Source of the DNA: UBA1672 sp050633325
GTDB lineage: Bacteria > Pseudomonadota > Alphaproteobacteria > Micavibrionales > Micavibrionaceae
NCBI GenBank assembly: GCA_050633325.1
Contig: JBOEGH010000008.1
Coordinates: forward strand, 195,731 to 259,730
Direction: 5' to 3'
DNA length: 64,000 nucleotides
In this document: piece by piece, positions 8,775 to 17,271 of the stretch
How positions within the stretch are numbered: the first letter of the stretch is position 1
Layout of the letters: the number at the start of each line of letters is the position of its first letter
Notes under the pieces: model-generated
Told to the model about the DNA's origin: nothing
The model's input: only the letters and a program-made list of their open reading frames with translations
Database searches by the model: none
Position numbers and translations under genes: made by a program

Positions 8775-9299
8775 ATGACAGATAACTCACCACTTCCAAC
8801 GACTTCAGATGATCTGCTGCAACGCCTGAAAGAAATAGGTATTTCTTACAGTTTGCACAATCACGATCCAATTTTTACAGTTGAAGAAGGCGAACACCTT
8901 AAAGCAGAAATCCCCGGCGTCCATTGCAGAAATTTGTTTTTACGCGATAAGAAGAAAAAGATGTTTTTGGTTGTTGCTGCTAATGAAACTAAAATTGATC
9001 TCAAAAAATTACAGTCTGTTTTGGATTGCGGTCGAATTTCGTTTGGTTCTGCTGATCGCCTGTGGGAGCATCTTGGCATTAGGCAAGGGTCGGTTAACCC
9101 TTTTTGTATAATTAATGATGTGGATCATAAGGTTCGAATTATCCTTGATAAAGATATGATGGATAATGAAATTGTTAATTATCACCCGATGGATAATGCG
9201 ATGACTATAGGGCTAAGTCCTGATGATCTTGTTCGGTTTATTGATGGTACAGATCATGTCGCGGAAATAGTTGATTTAAGCGAAGCTGCGCCTGATTAA
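8775..9299 (+). CDS. Prolyl-tRNA editing protein (ProX/PrdX-type Ala-tRNA(Pro) deacylase)
   Basis: Trans-editing enzymes of the YbaK/ProX superfamily hydrolyse tRNA(Pro) mischarged by prolyl-tRNA synthetase, usually with alanine for this subfamily. The 174-residue protein has the stand-alone ProX layout: LLQRLKEIGISYSLHNHDPIFTVEE at the N-terminus, GVHCRNLFLRDKKKKMFLVV with the conserved Lys, and LGIRQGSVNPFCIINDVDHKVRIILD in the core. These segments match PrdX/ProXp-ala proteins better than YbaK. Cytoplasmic. Start ATG 8775. Stand-alone transcription unit. Confident on family, less on the exact misacylated substrate. Confidence 0.9.
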   Translation: MTDNSPLPTTSDDLLQRLKEIGISYSLHNHDPIFTVEEGEHLKAEIPGVHCRNLFLRDKKKKMFLVVAANETKIDLKKLQSVLDCGRISFGSADRLWEHLGIRQGSVNPFCIINDVDHKVRIILDKDMMDNEIVNYHPMDNAMTIGLSPDDLVRFIDGTDHVAEIVDLSEAAPD

Positions 9300-9402
9300 T
9301 TTCTATATAGCTCTTTTGTATTATGCTTTTGCATTTATCCGGTCTATGCATTAGTGTGCAACGCGCTATATAGGGCGTCTTTAAAGATTGAAAGAGTTAG
9401 TT

Positions 9403-10332
9403 ATGATTATCGGACAAAACACACCGCCAACAACCGCATCGACCAATGCGCAGGATGTTATTTTCGATGTGAATGCACAGGATTTTGAACAACGCGTTAT
9501 GGCCGCCTCAATGCAGGTTCCTGTTATCGTTGATTTTTGGGCTCCGTGGTGTGGGCCGTGTAAGCAGTTGATGCCAGTTTTGGAAAAAGTTGTTATGGCC
9601 GCCGGTGGTAAGGTTTTAATGGCTAAAATTAATTTGGATGACAATCCGGAGTTGGCACAGGCATTGCGCGTACAATCAGTTCCAATGGTTTTTGGTTTCT
9701 TTCAAGGTCAGCCAATAGATGCATTTTCAGGCGTTCAACCGGAAAGTAAAATTCGTGAATTTGTGGGCAAGCTTATATCTACTGCCAATGGTGCGCAGCC
9801 TGATGCGATTGATATTGATGCGGCATTAAAAGGTGCTGCGCAGGCGTTGAACGATAATGATGCATCTACCGCTCATGCTATTTATTCGCAAATATTACAA
9901 CAAGATGCGCAAAATGTTTCTGCTTATGTTGGGTTGGTTAGATGCTTTATCGCGGTAGGTCAAATTGACCAAGCAATTGCTATGGTTGATAACGCACCGG
10001 AAGAAATATCGAAATCATCTGCATTCGCACAGGCAAGATCAGCGGTGGAATTAGCGCAGATAGTTCCTGATTCTTCTTTGGATGATTTACGTGCGAAAAT
10101 AAATGCAAATAAAGATGATCACCAAGCGCGCATTGATCTGGCACAAGGATTATTTGCGGCGGGTGAGAAAAAGGCCGCAATTGATGAATTATTATATTCT
10201 ATTACTATGGATCGTGAGTGGGGCGACGAAGCAGCGCGTAAAGAGTTGTTAAAGCTGTTTTCGGCAATTGGAAATGCTGATCCTATTACATTGGCGGCAC
10301 GACGTAAATTATCGTCAATTTTGTTTTCTTAA
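9403..10332 (+). CDS. Thioredoxin-TPR protein (CnoX/YbbN-like)
   Basis: The N-terminal thioredoxin domain carries VIVDFWAPWCGPCKQLMP, so the active-site WCGPCK is intact. The C-terminal part (from about residue 140) consists of tetratricopeptide-like helices (ALNDNDASTAHAIYSQILQQ and similar), the YbbN/CnoX layout of about 300 residues. CnoX proteins are chaperedoxins that hold unfolded proteins and protect Cys; some lack one active-site Cys, but both are present here. Start ATG 9403 is chosen because AAAGAG lies 7-12 bases upstream; a TTG at 9388 is in frame. Followed 23 bases later by a Trm112-like gene. Confidence 0.9.
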   Translation: MIIGQNTPPTTASTNAQDVIFDVNAQDFEQRVMAASMQVPVIVDFWAPWCGPCKQLMPVLEKVVMAAGGKVLMAKINLDDNPELAQALRVQSVPMVFGFFQGQPIDAFSGVQPESKIREFVGKLISTANGAQPDAIDIDAALKGAAQALNDNDASTAHAIYSQILQQDAQNVSAYVGLVRCFIAVGQIDQAIAMVDNAPEEISKSSAFAQARSAVELAQIVPDSSLDDLRAKINANKDDHQARIDLAQGLFAAGEKKAAIDELLYSITMDREWGDEAARKELLKLFSAIGNADPITLAARRKLSSILFS

Positions 10333-10355
10333 AGGATAAAGGGTAAGGTGTAGAT

Positions 10356-10535
10356 ATGAGTGTAGAAATTGATCCGAAATTATTGGAAATTTTAGTATGT
10401 CCATTGACAAAGGGGACATTAAGTTACGATGCAAAGGCGCAAGAGCTTGTGTCAGAGCAGGCAAAGCTAGCATTCCCAATTCGTGATGGTATTCCAATCA
10501 TGTTGGTTGATAAGGCGCGTTCTTTAGAGGGGTAA
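10356..10535 (+). CDS. Trm112 family protein (UPF0434/YcaR-like)
   Basis: A 59-residue protein starting MSVEIDPKLLEILVCPLTKG with the family pattern ending AFPIRDGIPIMLVDKAR. Trm112-like proteins are small zinc-ribbon-like partners of methyltransferases in eukaryotes and archaea; the bacterial YcaR group is of less certain role. Only one Cys (in LVCPLTKG) of the usual zinc ligands remains, which is common in bacterial members. Preceded by GGATAAAGGGTAAGG, and the next gene follows after four bases, so it belongs to a three-gene unit with the thioredoxin-TPR gene. Confidence 0.85.
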   Translation: MSVEIDPKLLEILVCPLTKGTLSYDAKAQELVSEQAKLAFPIRDGIPIMLVDKARSLEG

Positions 10536-10539
10536 GAGA

Positions 10540-10734
10540 ATGAAAATTGGCAGCGTATTAGGTAATATATGGCCGGGTGCGGTTAAGAAGGTTTCTCCGG
10601 TTGAGAAAAGTACTAAAAAGCCGACATCTGATGATCCTTCACGTGAAACAAGTGATTACACGGAACAGAAAAAATCAGAGACATATGGTGTCTATGATAA
10701 GAAGGGCAAAGTAACGCCATTCGATATTGATTGA
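10540..10734 (+). CDS. Small basic hypothetical protein
   Basis: A 64-residue protein, Lys- and Ser-rich, predicted largely disordered (KKVSPVEKSTKKPTSDDPSR) with an ending GVYDKKGKVTPFDID that resembles the C-terminal tails of other short alphaproteobacterial proteins but was not assigned to a family. ATG 10540 lies four bases past the Trm112-like stop, with GGGGTAAGAG as ribosome binding site. Last gene of its unit; the leu leader promoter starts at its stop codon. Confidence 0.65.
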   Translation: MKIGSVLGNIWPGAVKKVSPVEKSTKKPTSDDPSRETSDYTEQKKSETYGVYDKKGKVTPFDID

Positions 10735-10738
10735 AAAC

Positions 10739-10767
10739 TTGACGTTTAGCCATAAAATCGGTTAGAT
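10739..10767 (+). promoter_or_regulatory. Predicted promoter of the leuA leader
   Basis: TTGACG at 10739-10744 and TTAGAT at 10762-10767 are separated by 17 bases. A start of transcription 7 or so bases further would fall at or next to the ATG of the leader peptide (10775), suggesting a leaderless uORF, as described for the trpL leader of Sinorhizobium. Confidence 0.55.
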
Positions 10768-10774
10768 AACCTTT

Positions 10775-10831
10775 ATGAATACAAATACAGAAACATTACT
10801 GCTTCTAAACCTTCTCCTTATTCGCCTCTGA
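10775..10831 (+). CDS. leuL: leu operon leader peptide
   Basis: An 18-residue frame reads MNTNTETLLLLNLLLIRL and ends in TGA. Eight of its 18 residues are leucine, including runs of four and three, using six different leucine codon spellings (TTA, CTG, CTT, CTA, CTC). It lies 124 bases ahead of leuA on the same strand. A leucine-rich short peptide directly before a leucine-biosynthesis gene is the hallmark of ribosome-mediated attenuation. No Shine-Dalgarno is visible, consistent with leaderless initiation. Confidence 0.85.
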   Translation: MNTNTETLLLLNLLLIRL

Positions 10832-10862
10832 GCGACCATGAGGCATTTATAATGCCTGCGCT
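10824..10862 (+). promoter_or_regulatory. leuA attenuator: mutually exclusive hairpins
   Basis: GCCTC (10824-10828, the last leucine codon region) can pair with GAGGC (10840-10844). The same bases can instead form AGGCAT (10841-10846) with ATGCCT (10852-10857), extended by AGCG (10831-10834) with CGCT (10859-10862). The two folds exclude each other and the switch point lies exactly at the end of the leucine codons. A long T run after the second hairpin is missing, so the output may not be a classical intrinsic terminator. Confidence 0.6.
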
Positions 10863-10955
10863 ACAGGGGAATTTAAAAAATTCAAAACATTGAAAAAAAC
10901 AACAAGTCGCGATAGAACTTCTATGCGCTTGCGAAAGATTATAAGGAATTTAGCC

Positions 10956-12521
10956 ATGAGCAGAACTTTTGATATTGTAAAAAACGATCCGAACCGCGTT
11001 ATTATTTTTGATACAACCCTTAGAGATGGAGAGCAATCCCCCGGTTGCGCCATGAATTTGGAGCAAAAAATTAAGATGGCCGGTGTTTTGGATGATCTGG
11101 GCGTTGATGTTATTGAGGCTGGATTTCCTGTTGCGTCTAAAGGTGATTTTGAGGCGGTTACAAAAATTGCGGAAACGGTTAAAAATGCTACGGTATGTGG
11201 ACTATCTCGCGCGGTTAAAGGTGACATCGAGGCATCAGGAGAGGCGATAAAGCCCGCAACGCATAAACGTATACATACATTTATCTCTACATCGCCATTG
11301 CATATGAAACATAAATTGCAAATGTCACCTTATGACGTTTTAGATGCAGTAAAGGAAAGCGTTACCTTTGCACGTAAATTTACAGATGATGTTGAGTGGA
11401 GTGCAGAAGATGCATCCCGTACTGAGGATGATTTTTTGTGTCGCTGTGTTGAGGCGGCAATTACGGCGGGTGCAACGACGGTTAATATCCCTGATACTGT
11501 TGGTTATTCTATGCCAGATGAAATGGCTGCTAAGATCGCGATGTTGGTTGAGCGTGTTCCCAATATAGATCAGGCGATTATATCAATGCATTGTCACAAT
11601 GATTTGGGTGTTGCGGTTGCTAATTCTTTGGCGGGTGTGGCAGCAGGTGCGCGACAGATTGAATGTACGATAAATGGTATTGGAGAGCGCGCGGGCAATG
11701 CTGCATTGGAAGAGGTTATCATGGCGCTTCGTACTCGTCAGGATATTATGCCATATAGCCATGGTATCGATACAAAACAAATTACCAAGGCGTCACGTAC
11801 TCTGTCTGGTATTACAGGGTTTTCTGTGCAGCCTAATAAAGCAATTGTCGGAGCGAATGCATTTGCCCACGCAAGTGGTATTCATCAAGATGGAATGCTG
11901 AAAAATGCAAATACATATGAGATAATGACACCTGAATCTGTTGGCTTGAACGAAAGTAAATTGGTGATGAGCAAACACTCAGGCCGTCATGCTTTCCGTG
12001 AGAAGTTGAAAGAGTTAGGCTTTGATCTTGGTGATAATGCGTTAAATGACGCATTTTCACGTTTCAAAAACCTTGCAGATCGCAAAAAAGAAATATTTGA
12101 AGACGATTTGATTGCTTTGGTTGAAGATGAAATCATAAGCGAGAATGATAATATTCAGTTTGTATCTTTACAAATTCAGGCGGGAACATCAGGCCCTCAA
12201 ACTGCTGATATTTGTTTGAGTATTGATGGCGTTGAGCATTGCGCAAAGGTTGAGGGTAATGGGCCGGTTGATGCAATATTTAAGGCGATACGTGAAATTT
12301 CTCCTCATCCTGATGCAACATTGCAATTGTACCAAGTACACGCCGTTACGGGTGGCACGGATGCGCAAGCAGAGGTAACAGTTCGTTTAGAAGAAGATGG
12401 AAAAATTATTAATGGCTCTGGCGCAGATGCAGATACACTGGTTGCCAGTGCGCGCGCTTATGTTCATGCGCTGAACAAGCTTTTGGCGAAACGTGAAACA
12501 TTTAATCCGCAAACTGCATAG
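10956..12521 (+). CDS. leuA: 2-isopropylmalate synthase
   Basis: LeuA condenses acetyl-CoA and 2-oxoisovalerate, the first committed step of leucine synthesis. The protein has the HMGL-like TIM barrel from residue 10 with FDTTLRDGEQSPG, the metal-binding HCHNDLG motif, GERAGNAALEEV, and the C-terminal regulatory LeuA dimer domain (from about 390) that binds leucine in feedback inhibition. Start ATG 10956 is chosen over upstream in-frame codons because AAGGAA lies just before it and it gives the normal N-terminus MSRTFDIVKNDPNRVIIFDT; 521 residues is normal. Regulated in all likelihood by the leucine leader at 10775. Confidence 0.97.
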   Translation: MSRTFDIVKNDPNRVIIFDTTLRDGEQSPGCAMNLEQKIKMAGVLDDLGVDVIEAGFPVASKGDFEAVTKIAETVKNATVCGLSRAVKGDIEASGEAIKPATHKRIHTFISTSPLHMKHKLQMSPYDVLDAVKESVTFARKFTDDVEWSAEDASRTEDDFLCRCVEAAITAGATTVNIPDTVGYSMPDEMAAKIAMLVERVPNIDQAIISMHCHNDLGVAVANSLAGVAAGARQIECTINGIGERAGNAALEEVIMALRTRQDIMPYSHGIDTKQITKASRTLSGITGFSVQPNKAIVGANAFAHASGIHQDGMLKNANTYEIMTPESVGLNESKLVMSKHSGRHAFREKLKELGFDLGDNALNDAFSRFKNLADRKKEIFEDDLIALVEDEIISENDNIQFVSLQIQAGTSGPQTADICLSIDGVEHCAKVEGNGPVDAIFKAIREISPHPDATLQLYQVHAVTGGTDAQAEVTVRLEEDGKIINGSGADADTLVASARAYVHALNKLLAKRETFNPQTA

Positions 12522-12535
12522 ATTGTTAGAATGTT

Positions 12536-13171
12536 CTAGTTGAGGTGTTTTGATATTGTTTTAAACACATTCTCGAACATTTCAGTTGTCAGCCGTTTTG
12601 TGTTGGTGTTATATCGCGAGCAATGGTAGCTGTCGATTAGTGTTAACCCATTCCCCAGATCATGTGTGGCATTGTGAGAAAATTTAAAGGCCGATTGCTT
12701 GTGTCCTGTGGCCTTTAAAACGGCGTTGTGTGAGACCAGACCCAAGCTCATAATAATTTTTAAATTTGGCATAGTTGCCATCTCAGTTTTTAAAAATTGA
12801 AGGCAAGTGTTTATTTCGTCTCCGGTGACTTTGTTTTGTGGTGGAACGCATTTTACAGCATTTGTGATCCGCGCATTTACTAGCTCAAGCCCATCATCTT
12901 TATGTGCTTTGTATGTTCCGCGGGCGAAACCAAATTTGATTAGTGTTTCGTATAGAAGGTCACCGGCGTAATCACCGGTAAATGGTCTGCCACTAAAATT
13001 CGCGCCTTTAAGGCCGGGTGCAAGACCGATGATCATAAATTCTGCATTTTGTGGTCCGAACGAAGGAACAGGGGCGTTATACTCGCCCGGAAATTTTTGA
13101 CGATTATCGTCAATAAAGTTCTTTAACCTAGGGCACAAATCGCAATCAATATCTGGTAGCATTTCAAACAT
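12536..13171 (-). CDS. Family 5 uracil-DNA glycosylase (UDGb-like)
   Basis: Removes uracil and other deaminated bases from DNA. The 211-residue protein has the UDG-fold motif 1 variant GLAPGLKGANFSGRPFTGDYAG and motif 2 DSYHCSRYNTNT, both typical of family 5 enzymes, in which the usual Asp/Asn of motif 1 is replaced by Ala. Cysteines for a 4Fe-4S cluster are visible: CDLC near the N-terminus (10 and 13), NAVKC and NTC further on. Convergent with leuA (14 bases apart). Confident on family. Confidence 0.9.
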   Translation of the reverse strand: MFEMLPDIDCDLCPRLKNFIDDNRQKFPGEYNAPVPSFGPQNAEFMIIGLAPGLKGANFSGRPFTGDYAGDLLYETLIKFGFARGTYKAHKDDGLELVNARITNAVKCVPPQNKVTGDEINTCLQFLKTEMATMPNLKIIMSLGLVSHNAVLKATGHKQSAFKFSHNATHDLGNGLTLIDSYHCSRYNTNTKRLTTEMFENVFKTISKHLN

Positions 13172-13311
13172 TTCTTCATAATCATTATGTTATGCGTTTC
13201 GTCAAGTGTCTTTAAATATTACCATGAAGCCATATTGGCCTTGCATTTGGCGGTAAGACAAACTATAAACGGTAAAATTATATAAATTAATAGATTTAAA
13301 GGCGCTAAATT

Positions 13312-13716
13312 ATGGCACGTGTTACCGTTGAAGATTGTATTGAAAAAGTTGAAAATCGTTTTGAATTGGTTATGGTGGCTGCGCAACGCGCCCGTAAAAT
13401 CGGTTCTGGTGCTGCTCTAACGGTTGAGCGTGACAACGACAAAAAAACGGTTATTTCTCTACGCGAAATTGCAGGGGAAACAGTTAGTGTCGATGCGTTA
13501 AAAGATGAAATGATTACAAGTCATCAACGTTACCTACCACAAGAAACAGAAGAAGATGAAGTTCTTATGGATGGTGAACAAGAATGGGCAGATATCGCAA
13601 CTACTTCTGGTATTTATGCAGATGAAGAAGCAGGTGTAACCGCAGATGATGCGGATAATGATGTCGCTTCTGATAGTGATGCAGTGCCTTCTCTTGGTGA
13701 TATTGCAGGCGCCTAG
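13312..13716 (+). CDS. rpoZ: DNA-directed RNA polymerase omega subunit
   Basis: Omega helps assemble RNA polymerase by holding the beta-prime subunit. The N-terminal MARVTVEDCIEKVENRFELVMVAAQRARKIG matches the family's conserved region. The protein (134 residues) is longer than the roughly 90 of E. coli because of an acidic, low-complexity tail (EEDEVLMDGEQEW..., ADDADNDVASDSD), common in alphaproteobacteria. Directly followed by rsh, a widely conserved pair. Start ATG 13312. Confidence 0.95.
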   Translation: MARVTVEDCIEKVENRFELVMVAAQRARKIGSGAALTVERDNDKKTVISLREIAGETVSVDALKDEMITSHQRYLPQETEEDEVLMDGEQEWADIATTSGIYADEEAGVTADDADNDVASDSDAVPSLGDIAGA

Positions 13717-13746
13717 TTTTTTGTGACACACAGTATTGTATTTATA

Positions 13747-13776
13747 AAAAGTCGTGCAGTAATGTTCGGCTTTTTT
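13747..13776 (+). terminator. Probable terminator between rpoZ and rsh
   Basis: AAAGTCG and CGGCTTT can pair (one G-T) around a 12-base loop and are followed by a run of T. It may separate or attenuate transcription between rpoZ and rsh. Confidence 0.5.
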
Positions 13777-13879
13777 GTTATATTTACCTTTATAATTTAA
13801 TATAGAAAATAATTGGTGCTGTTTTAAAACCATGTTAGCCTGTAAGAAAAATGGCGCTAATGGTGATAGTTAAAAGTAA

Positions 13880-16039
13880 ATGCAGCAAATTGATAAACTT
13901 CTACAAACTTTAAATTCTTATCAATCAGATTTTGATCCTGCAATAGTTCAAAAGGCGCATGATTATGCAAAGAAAATGCATGAAGGACAGTTTCGATCTT
14001 CTGGTGAGCCTTATTACACTCATCCAATAGAAGTTGCGCAAATATTGGCAGATATGAAAATGGATGTGACAACAATTGTTACGGCTATATTACATGATAC
14101 TGTCGAAGATACCGAAGCAACATTTGAAGATTTAGAGAGTAACTTTGGCAAAACTGTTGCTGATTTAGTTAACGGTGTCAGTAAGCTAACCCGAATAGAG
14201 AGCCAGACCCTAGAAGGTAAGCAAGCAGAAAACTTTCGTAAGCTATTGCTTGCAATGTCAGAGGATATAAGGGTTCTATTAGTTAAACTGTCTGACCGCT
14301 TGCATAATATGCGGACTATGGGTGGTATTAAGAAGATTGAAAAACGCCGCCGCATTTCTTTGGAGACTCTTGAAATATACGCACCTTTGGCAGAGCGTAT
14401 TGGTGTGCATTTTATTAAGGAAGAGCTTGAAGACCTCTGCTTTGAGCAAGTCCATCCTGAGGCTAGGGAGAGTATAACTAATCGTCTTTCTTATTTAAGG
14501 AAAGAAGGGATAGATGTAGTTGATGCGATTATAAATGAGCTTAATGAAATATTACGTGATGCGAACATAAATGCGGAAGTAACAGGAAGAGAAAAGACCA
14601 GATATTCCATATGGAAAAAGATGCAGCGTAAAAACGTCGCATTCGAACAATTATCGGATATTATGGCCTTTCGTATAATTGTTGAAAATCCGGAAGACTG
14701 TTATTTGGTTTTGGGCACAATTCACGGGAAATACCATTCTGTTCCCGGGCGTTTTAAAGATTATATTTCTACTCCAAAGCCTAATGGTTATAAATCAATT
14801 CATACCACTATTATGGGGCCGCGCAGGCAACGTATTGAGGTGCAAATAAGAACCCATCAAATGCATGATGAGGGCGAATTGGGTGTTGCGGCGCATTGGG
14901 CATATAAAGGGGGAAATCAGTCACAAGAAAGAGATATTAAGAAATATCGCTGGTTGCGTGAGCTTTTGGAAATATTAGAGCAAGAGCAAAAGCCGGAAGA
15001 TTTCTGGGAACATACCAAATTGGAGCTTTTCCAAGATCGAGTTTTTGTATTTACTCCGCAAGGTGATCTGATTGAATTGCCTAATGGTGCTACACCTGTC
15101 GATTTTGCGTATGCTGTGCATTCGGCAATTGGCGATAAATGCGTTGGTGCAAAGATTAATGGACGCATTGCGCCGCTTAACTCTCGCTTGATGAATGGCG
15201 ATCAGGTAGATGTTATTACGGCTAAAACGCAAAATCCTTCTCCTACATGGGAAAGATTTGTTGTCACAGGTAAGGCGCGTTCTCATATTCGTAAATATGT
15301 CAGAAATCAACAAAGAGATGAGTTTGTAATACTTGGCAAAGCAATGATCCAAAAGGTGTTTAGGCAAGAGGGATATGATTTTTCTGAAAAGGCGATTACG
15401 GGTACTTTAAAGCATTATCGTTTGGAAGATTGTGATGATGTATATGCCAATATAGGTTCAGGTGTTTTTGTTGCTCGTGATGTATTCAAACAAATATTCC
15501 CAAGTCACGAGGCTGAAGTTACGAAACGCCCGTCAGAGCATATGGATAAAGCCGTTATGGTGCATGGTGGCCAAGATCTGGGTGTGCCAATGCCGATTAA
15601 GGGGCTTATACCCGGAATGGCGATGCATTTTGCGCGGTGCTGTCATCCGTTACCCGGTGATCGTATTGTTGGGATAGTTACCACAGGAAAGGGGGTTACT
15701 ATTCATACGATAGATTGTGAAACATTAGAAACATTTGCAGATACGCCAGAGCGTTGGCTTGATGTTTCGTGGGGTGATCATGATGAGTCTAAAAGCGGTC
15801 AGGTAGGGCGCCTAATAATGACTATGGCTAATGAAACCTGTGCATTAGGTAATGTTTCTACTGTCATAGGTCGTAATGGCGGTAATATTACTAATTTAAA
15901 AATAACAAGTCGTTCAATTGAGTTTTGGGAAATGACTTTAGATGTCTTCGTTCAAGATACAAAGCATCTTAGTAATGTAATAGCAGCTTTACGCGCGACG
16001 CCCGACGTTGTTTCGGTAGAGCGCGCGCGTGGTCGTTGA
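13880..16039 (+). CDS. rsh: Bifunctional (p)ppGpp synthetase/hydrolase (Rsh)
   Basis: Makes and degrades the stringent-response alarmone (p)ppGpp. Domains in order: HD hydrolase (about 25-190) with YYTHPIEVAQIL, HDTVEDTEATFED and KLSDRLHNMRTM; synthetase (about 235-350) with GREKTRYSIWKKM, YKSIHTT and EVQIRTHQMHDEGELGVAAHW; TGS (about 390-450); conserved-Cys region (FARCCHPLPGD); ACT at the C-terminus. Hydrolase His and HD residues and the synthetase motif are both intact, so it should be bifunctional. Start ATG 13880, 719 residues. It is the only full-length Rsh seen here, although a stand-alone HD protein with related motifs lies at the left edge of the window. Confidence 0.96.
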   Translation: MQQIDKLLQTLNSYQSDFDPAIVQKAHDYAKKMHEGQFRSSGEPYYTHPIEVAQILADMKMDVTTIVTAILHDTVEDTEATFEDLESNFGKTVADLVNGVSKLTRIESQTLEGKQAENFRKLLLAMSEDIRVLLVKLSDRLHNMRTMGGIKKIEKRRRISLETLEIYAPLAERIGVHFIKEELEDLCFEQVHPEARESITNRLSYLRKEGIDVVDAIINELNEILRDANINAEVTGREKTRYSIWKKMQRKNVAFEQLSDIMAFRIIVENPEDCYLVLGTIHGKYHSVPGRFKDYISTPKPNGYKSIHTTIMGPRRQRIEVQIRTHQMHDEGELGVAAHWAYKGGNQSQERDIKKYRWLRELLEILEQEQKPEDFWEHTKLELFQDRVFVFTPQGDLIELPNGATPVDFAYAVHSAIGDKCVGAKINGRIAPLNSRLMNGDQVDVITAKTQNPSPTWERFVVTGKARSHIRKYVRNQQRDEFVILGKAMIQKVFRQEGYDFSEKAITGTLKHYRLEDCDDVYANIGSGVFVARDVFKQIFPSHEAEVTKRPSEHMDKAVMVHGGQDLGVPMPIKGLIPGMAMHFARCCHPLPGDRIVGIVTTGKGVTIHTIDCETLETFADTPERWLDVSWGDHDESKSGQVGRLIMTMANETCALGNVSTVIGRNGGNITNLKITSRSIEFWEMTLDVFVQDTKHLSNVIAALRATPDVVSVERARGR

Positions 16040-16047
16040 TTAATAAA

Positions 16048-16575
16048 TTAAGCAAACGGGTTTAAGGGTGCTTGAACTAGTGTTTCAAATGGGAAGTCTA
16101 GTTTATCTGCTCCACCCAATTCGTTTAATTCTATAATACATGTTGAAATAACAACTTCGCCACCTGCTTTTTTAATTAAATCGCCTGTCGCCTTCATTGT
16201 CCCACCGGTTGCAAGAAGATCATCCATTATGGCAACGCGTGTTCCCTTGGTTACTAATGACTTTTGAATTTCAACTGTGTCCGTACCATATTCCAATGAA
16301 TATTCCTGCCCTATAACTTCACCGGGTAGTTTGCCCTTTTTACGAACCATACCAAAAGGCAGGTTAAGATTTTGTGCGACAGGAACACCTGTTAAGAAAC
16401 CACGTGATTCAATGCCAACAACAAGATCTACATTTTGTTCTTTTACGCGGGCGGTTAGATCATTGATCATATCACGAAATATTTCCGGTTTTTTCAGCAG
16501 TGATTGCACATCATAGAAGTTTATTCCCTCTTGCGGGAAGTTGGGGGCAACGTCGATATGTTCTAGTAATGCCAT
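16048..16575 (-). CDS. apt: Adenine phosphoribosyltransferase
   Basis: Converts adenine and PRPP to AMP (purine salvage, cytoplasm). 175 residues, the normal length, with DVQSLLKKPEIFRDMI, VGIESRGFLTG and the PRPP-binding signature AIMDDLLATGGTMKAT. Start ATG 16575-16573, GGAACAAACTCC upstream. Convergent with rsh, with only eight bases between the stops. Confidence 0.96.
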   Translation of the reverse strand: MALLEHIDVAPNFPQEGINFYDVQSLLKKPEIFRDMINDLTARVKEQNVDLVVGIESRGFLTGVPVAQNLNLPFGMVRKKGKLPGEVIGQEYSLEYGTDTVEIQKSLVTKGTRVAIMDDLLATGGTMKATGDLIKKAGGEVVISTCIIELNELGGADKLDFPFETLVQAPLNPFA

Positions 16576-16691
16576 GGAGTTTGTTCCTTATAACTTGGTC
16601 ATGTTTATATTAATTTGAAGTTTTCCTTCTCAGCCCCTTTATACTTGTATATTGTAGCTGTTGAAATATAACAGGGGCAACTGTATAGGCA

Positions 16692-17255
16692 ATGTTTAAA
16701 AGGCGCAAACCTTTAACTTTATTAGAAACTACAAAACAGTTGTTTTGGCCTTCTATGGGCTGGAAGCGTGCTGCTATTTATTCCAAAAACAGATTGATAC
16801 GTTTGTCTGATACTACACATAGTATTGCTCTTGGCTTGTCCATTGGTATGGGAGTTTCATTTACACCATTATTGGGAACTCACTTTATTCAGGCTGGTAT
16901 TCTGGCATGGTTGCTTCGTGGCAATGTTTTTTCCGCAATGATGGGTACATTTGTTGGTAACCCGTGGACTTTCCCATTTTTCTGGTGGGGTGGCTTTTCA
17001 TTAGGGCGTTATTTCTTTGATCTTCTGGGCATTGAAGGCGCAGGTGATTTACCTGATATGCTAACGGTTTCTGTTGCATGGGATATGATTTGGACAGAGC
17101 CGATGTCATTGTTCCTGCCGTGGATGCTTGGCGGATATATATTGGTTGTTGCAACAATTCCCTTTAGCTATCCGATCTATTATACTGTAATCAGAGCTGC
17201 AAAAGCTGCACGCGCCAAGGCGATTGCTATTAAGAAGAAAAAGAAAAGATCTTAA
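16692..17255 (+). CDS. DUF2062 membrane protein
   Basis: A 187-residue protein with DUF2062 features: basic N-terminus (MFKRRKPLTL), GLSIGMGVSFTPLLGTHF, GTFVGNPWTFPFFWWGGFSLG and three hydrophobic segments, then a Lys-rich tail (AKAIAIKKKKKRS). DUF2062 proteins are inner-membrane proteins of unknown role. Its position right before acpS-lepB-rnc-era matches other alphaproteobacteria, where a DUF2062 gene is often next to this block. Stop lies 16 bases before acpS, so probably co-transcribed. Confidence 0.88.
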   Translation: MFKRRKPLTLLETTKQLFWPSMGWKRAAIYSKNRLIRLSDTTHSIALGLSIGMGVSFTPLLGTHFIQAGILAWLLRGNVFSAMMGTFVGNPWTFPFFWWGGFSLGRYFFDLLGIEGAGDLPDMLTVSVAWDMIWTEPMSLFLPWMLGGYILVVATIPFSYPIYYTVIRAAKAARAKAIAIKKKKKRS

Positions 17256-17271
17256 GGGTGAGGTTGTCTTT

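Noticed and set aside
10890..10955. Longer start for leuA at 10890.
   Set aside because: Extra residues MKKTTSRDRTSMRLRKIIRN do not match LeuA N-termini, and the ATG at 10956 has a proper ribosome binding site and gives a normal protein.
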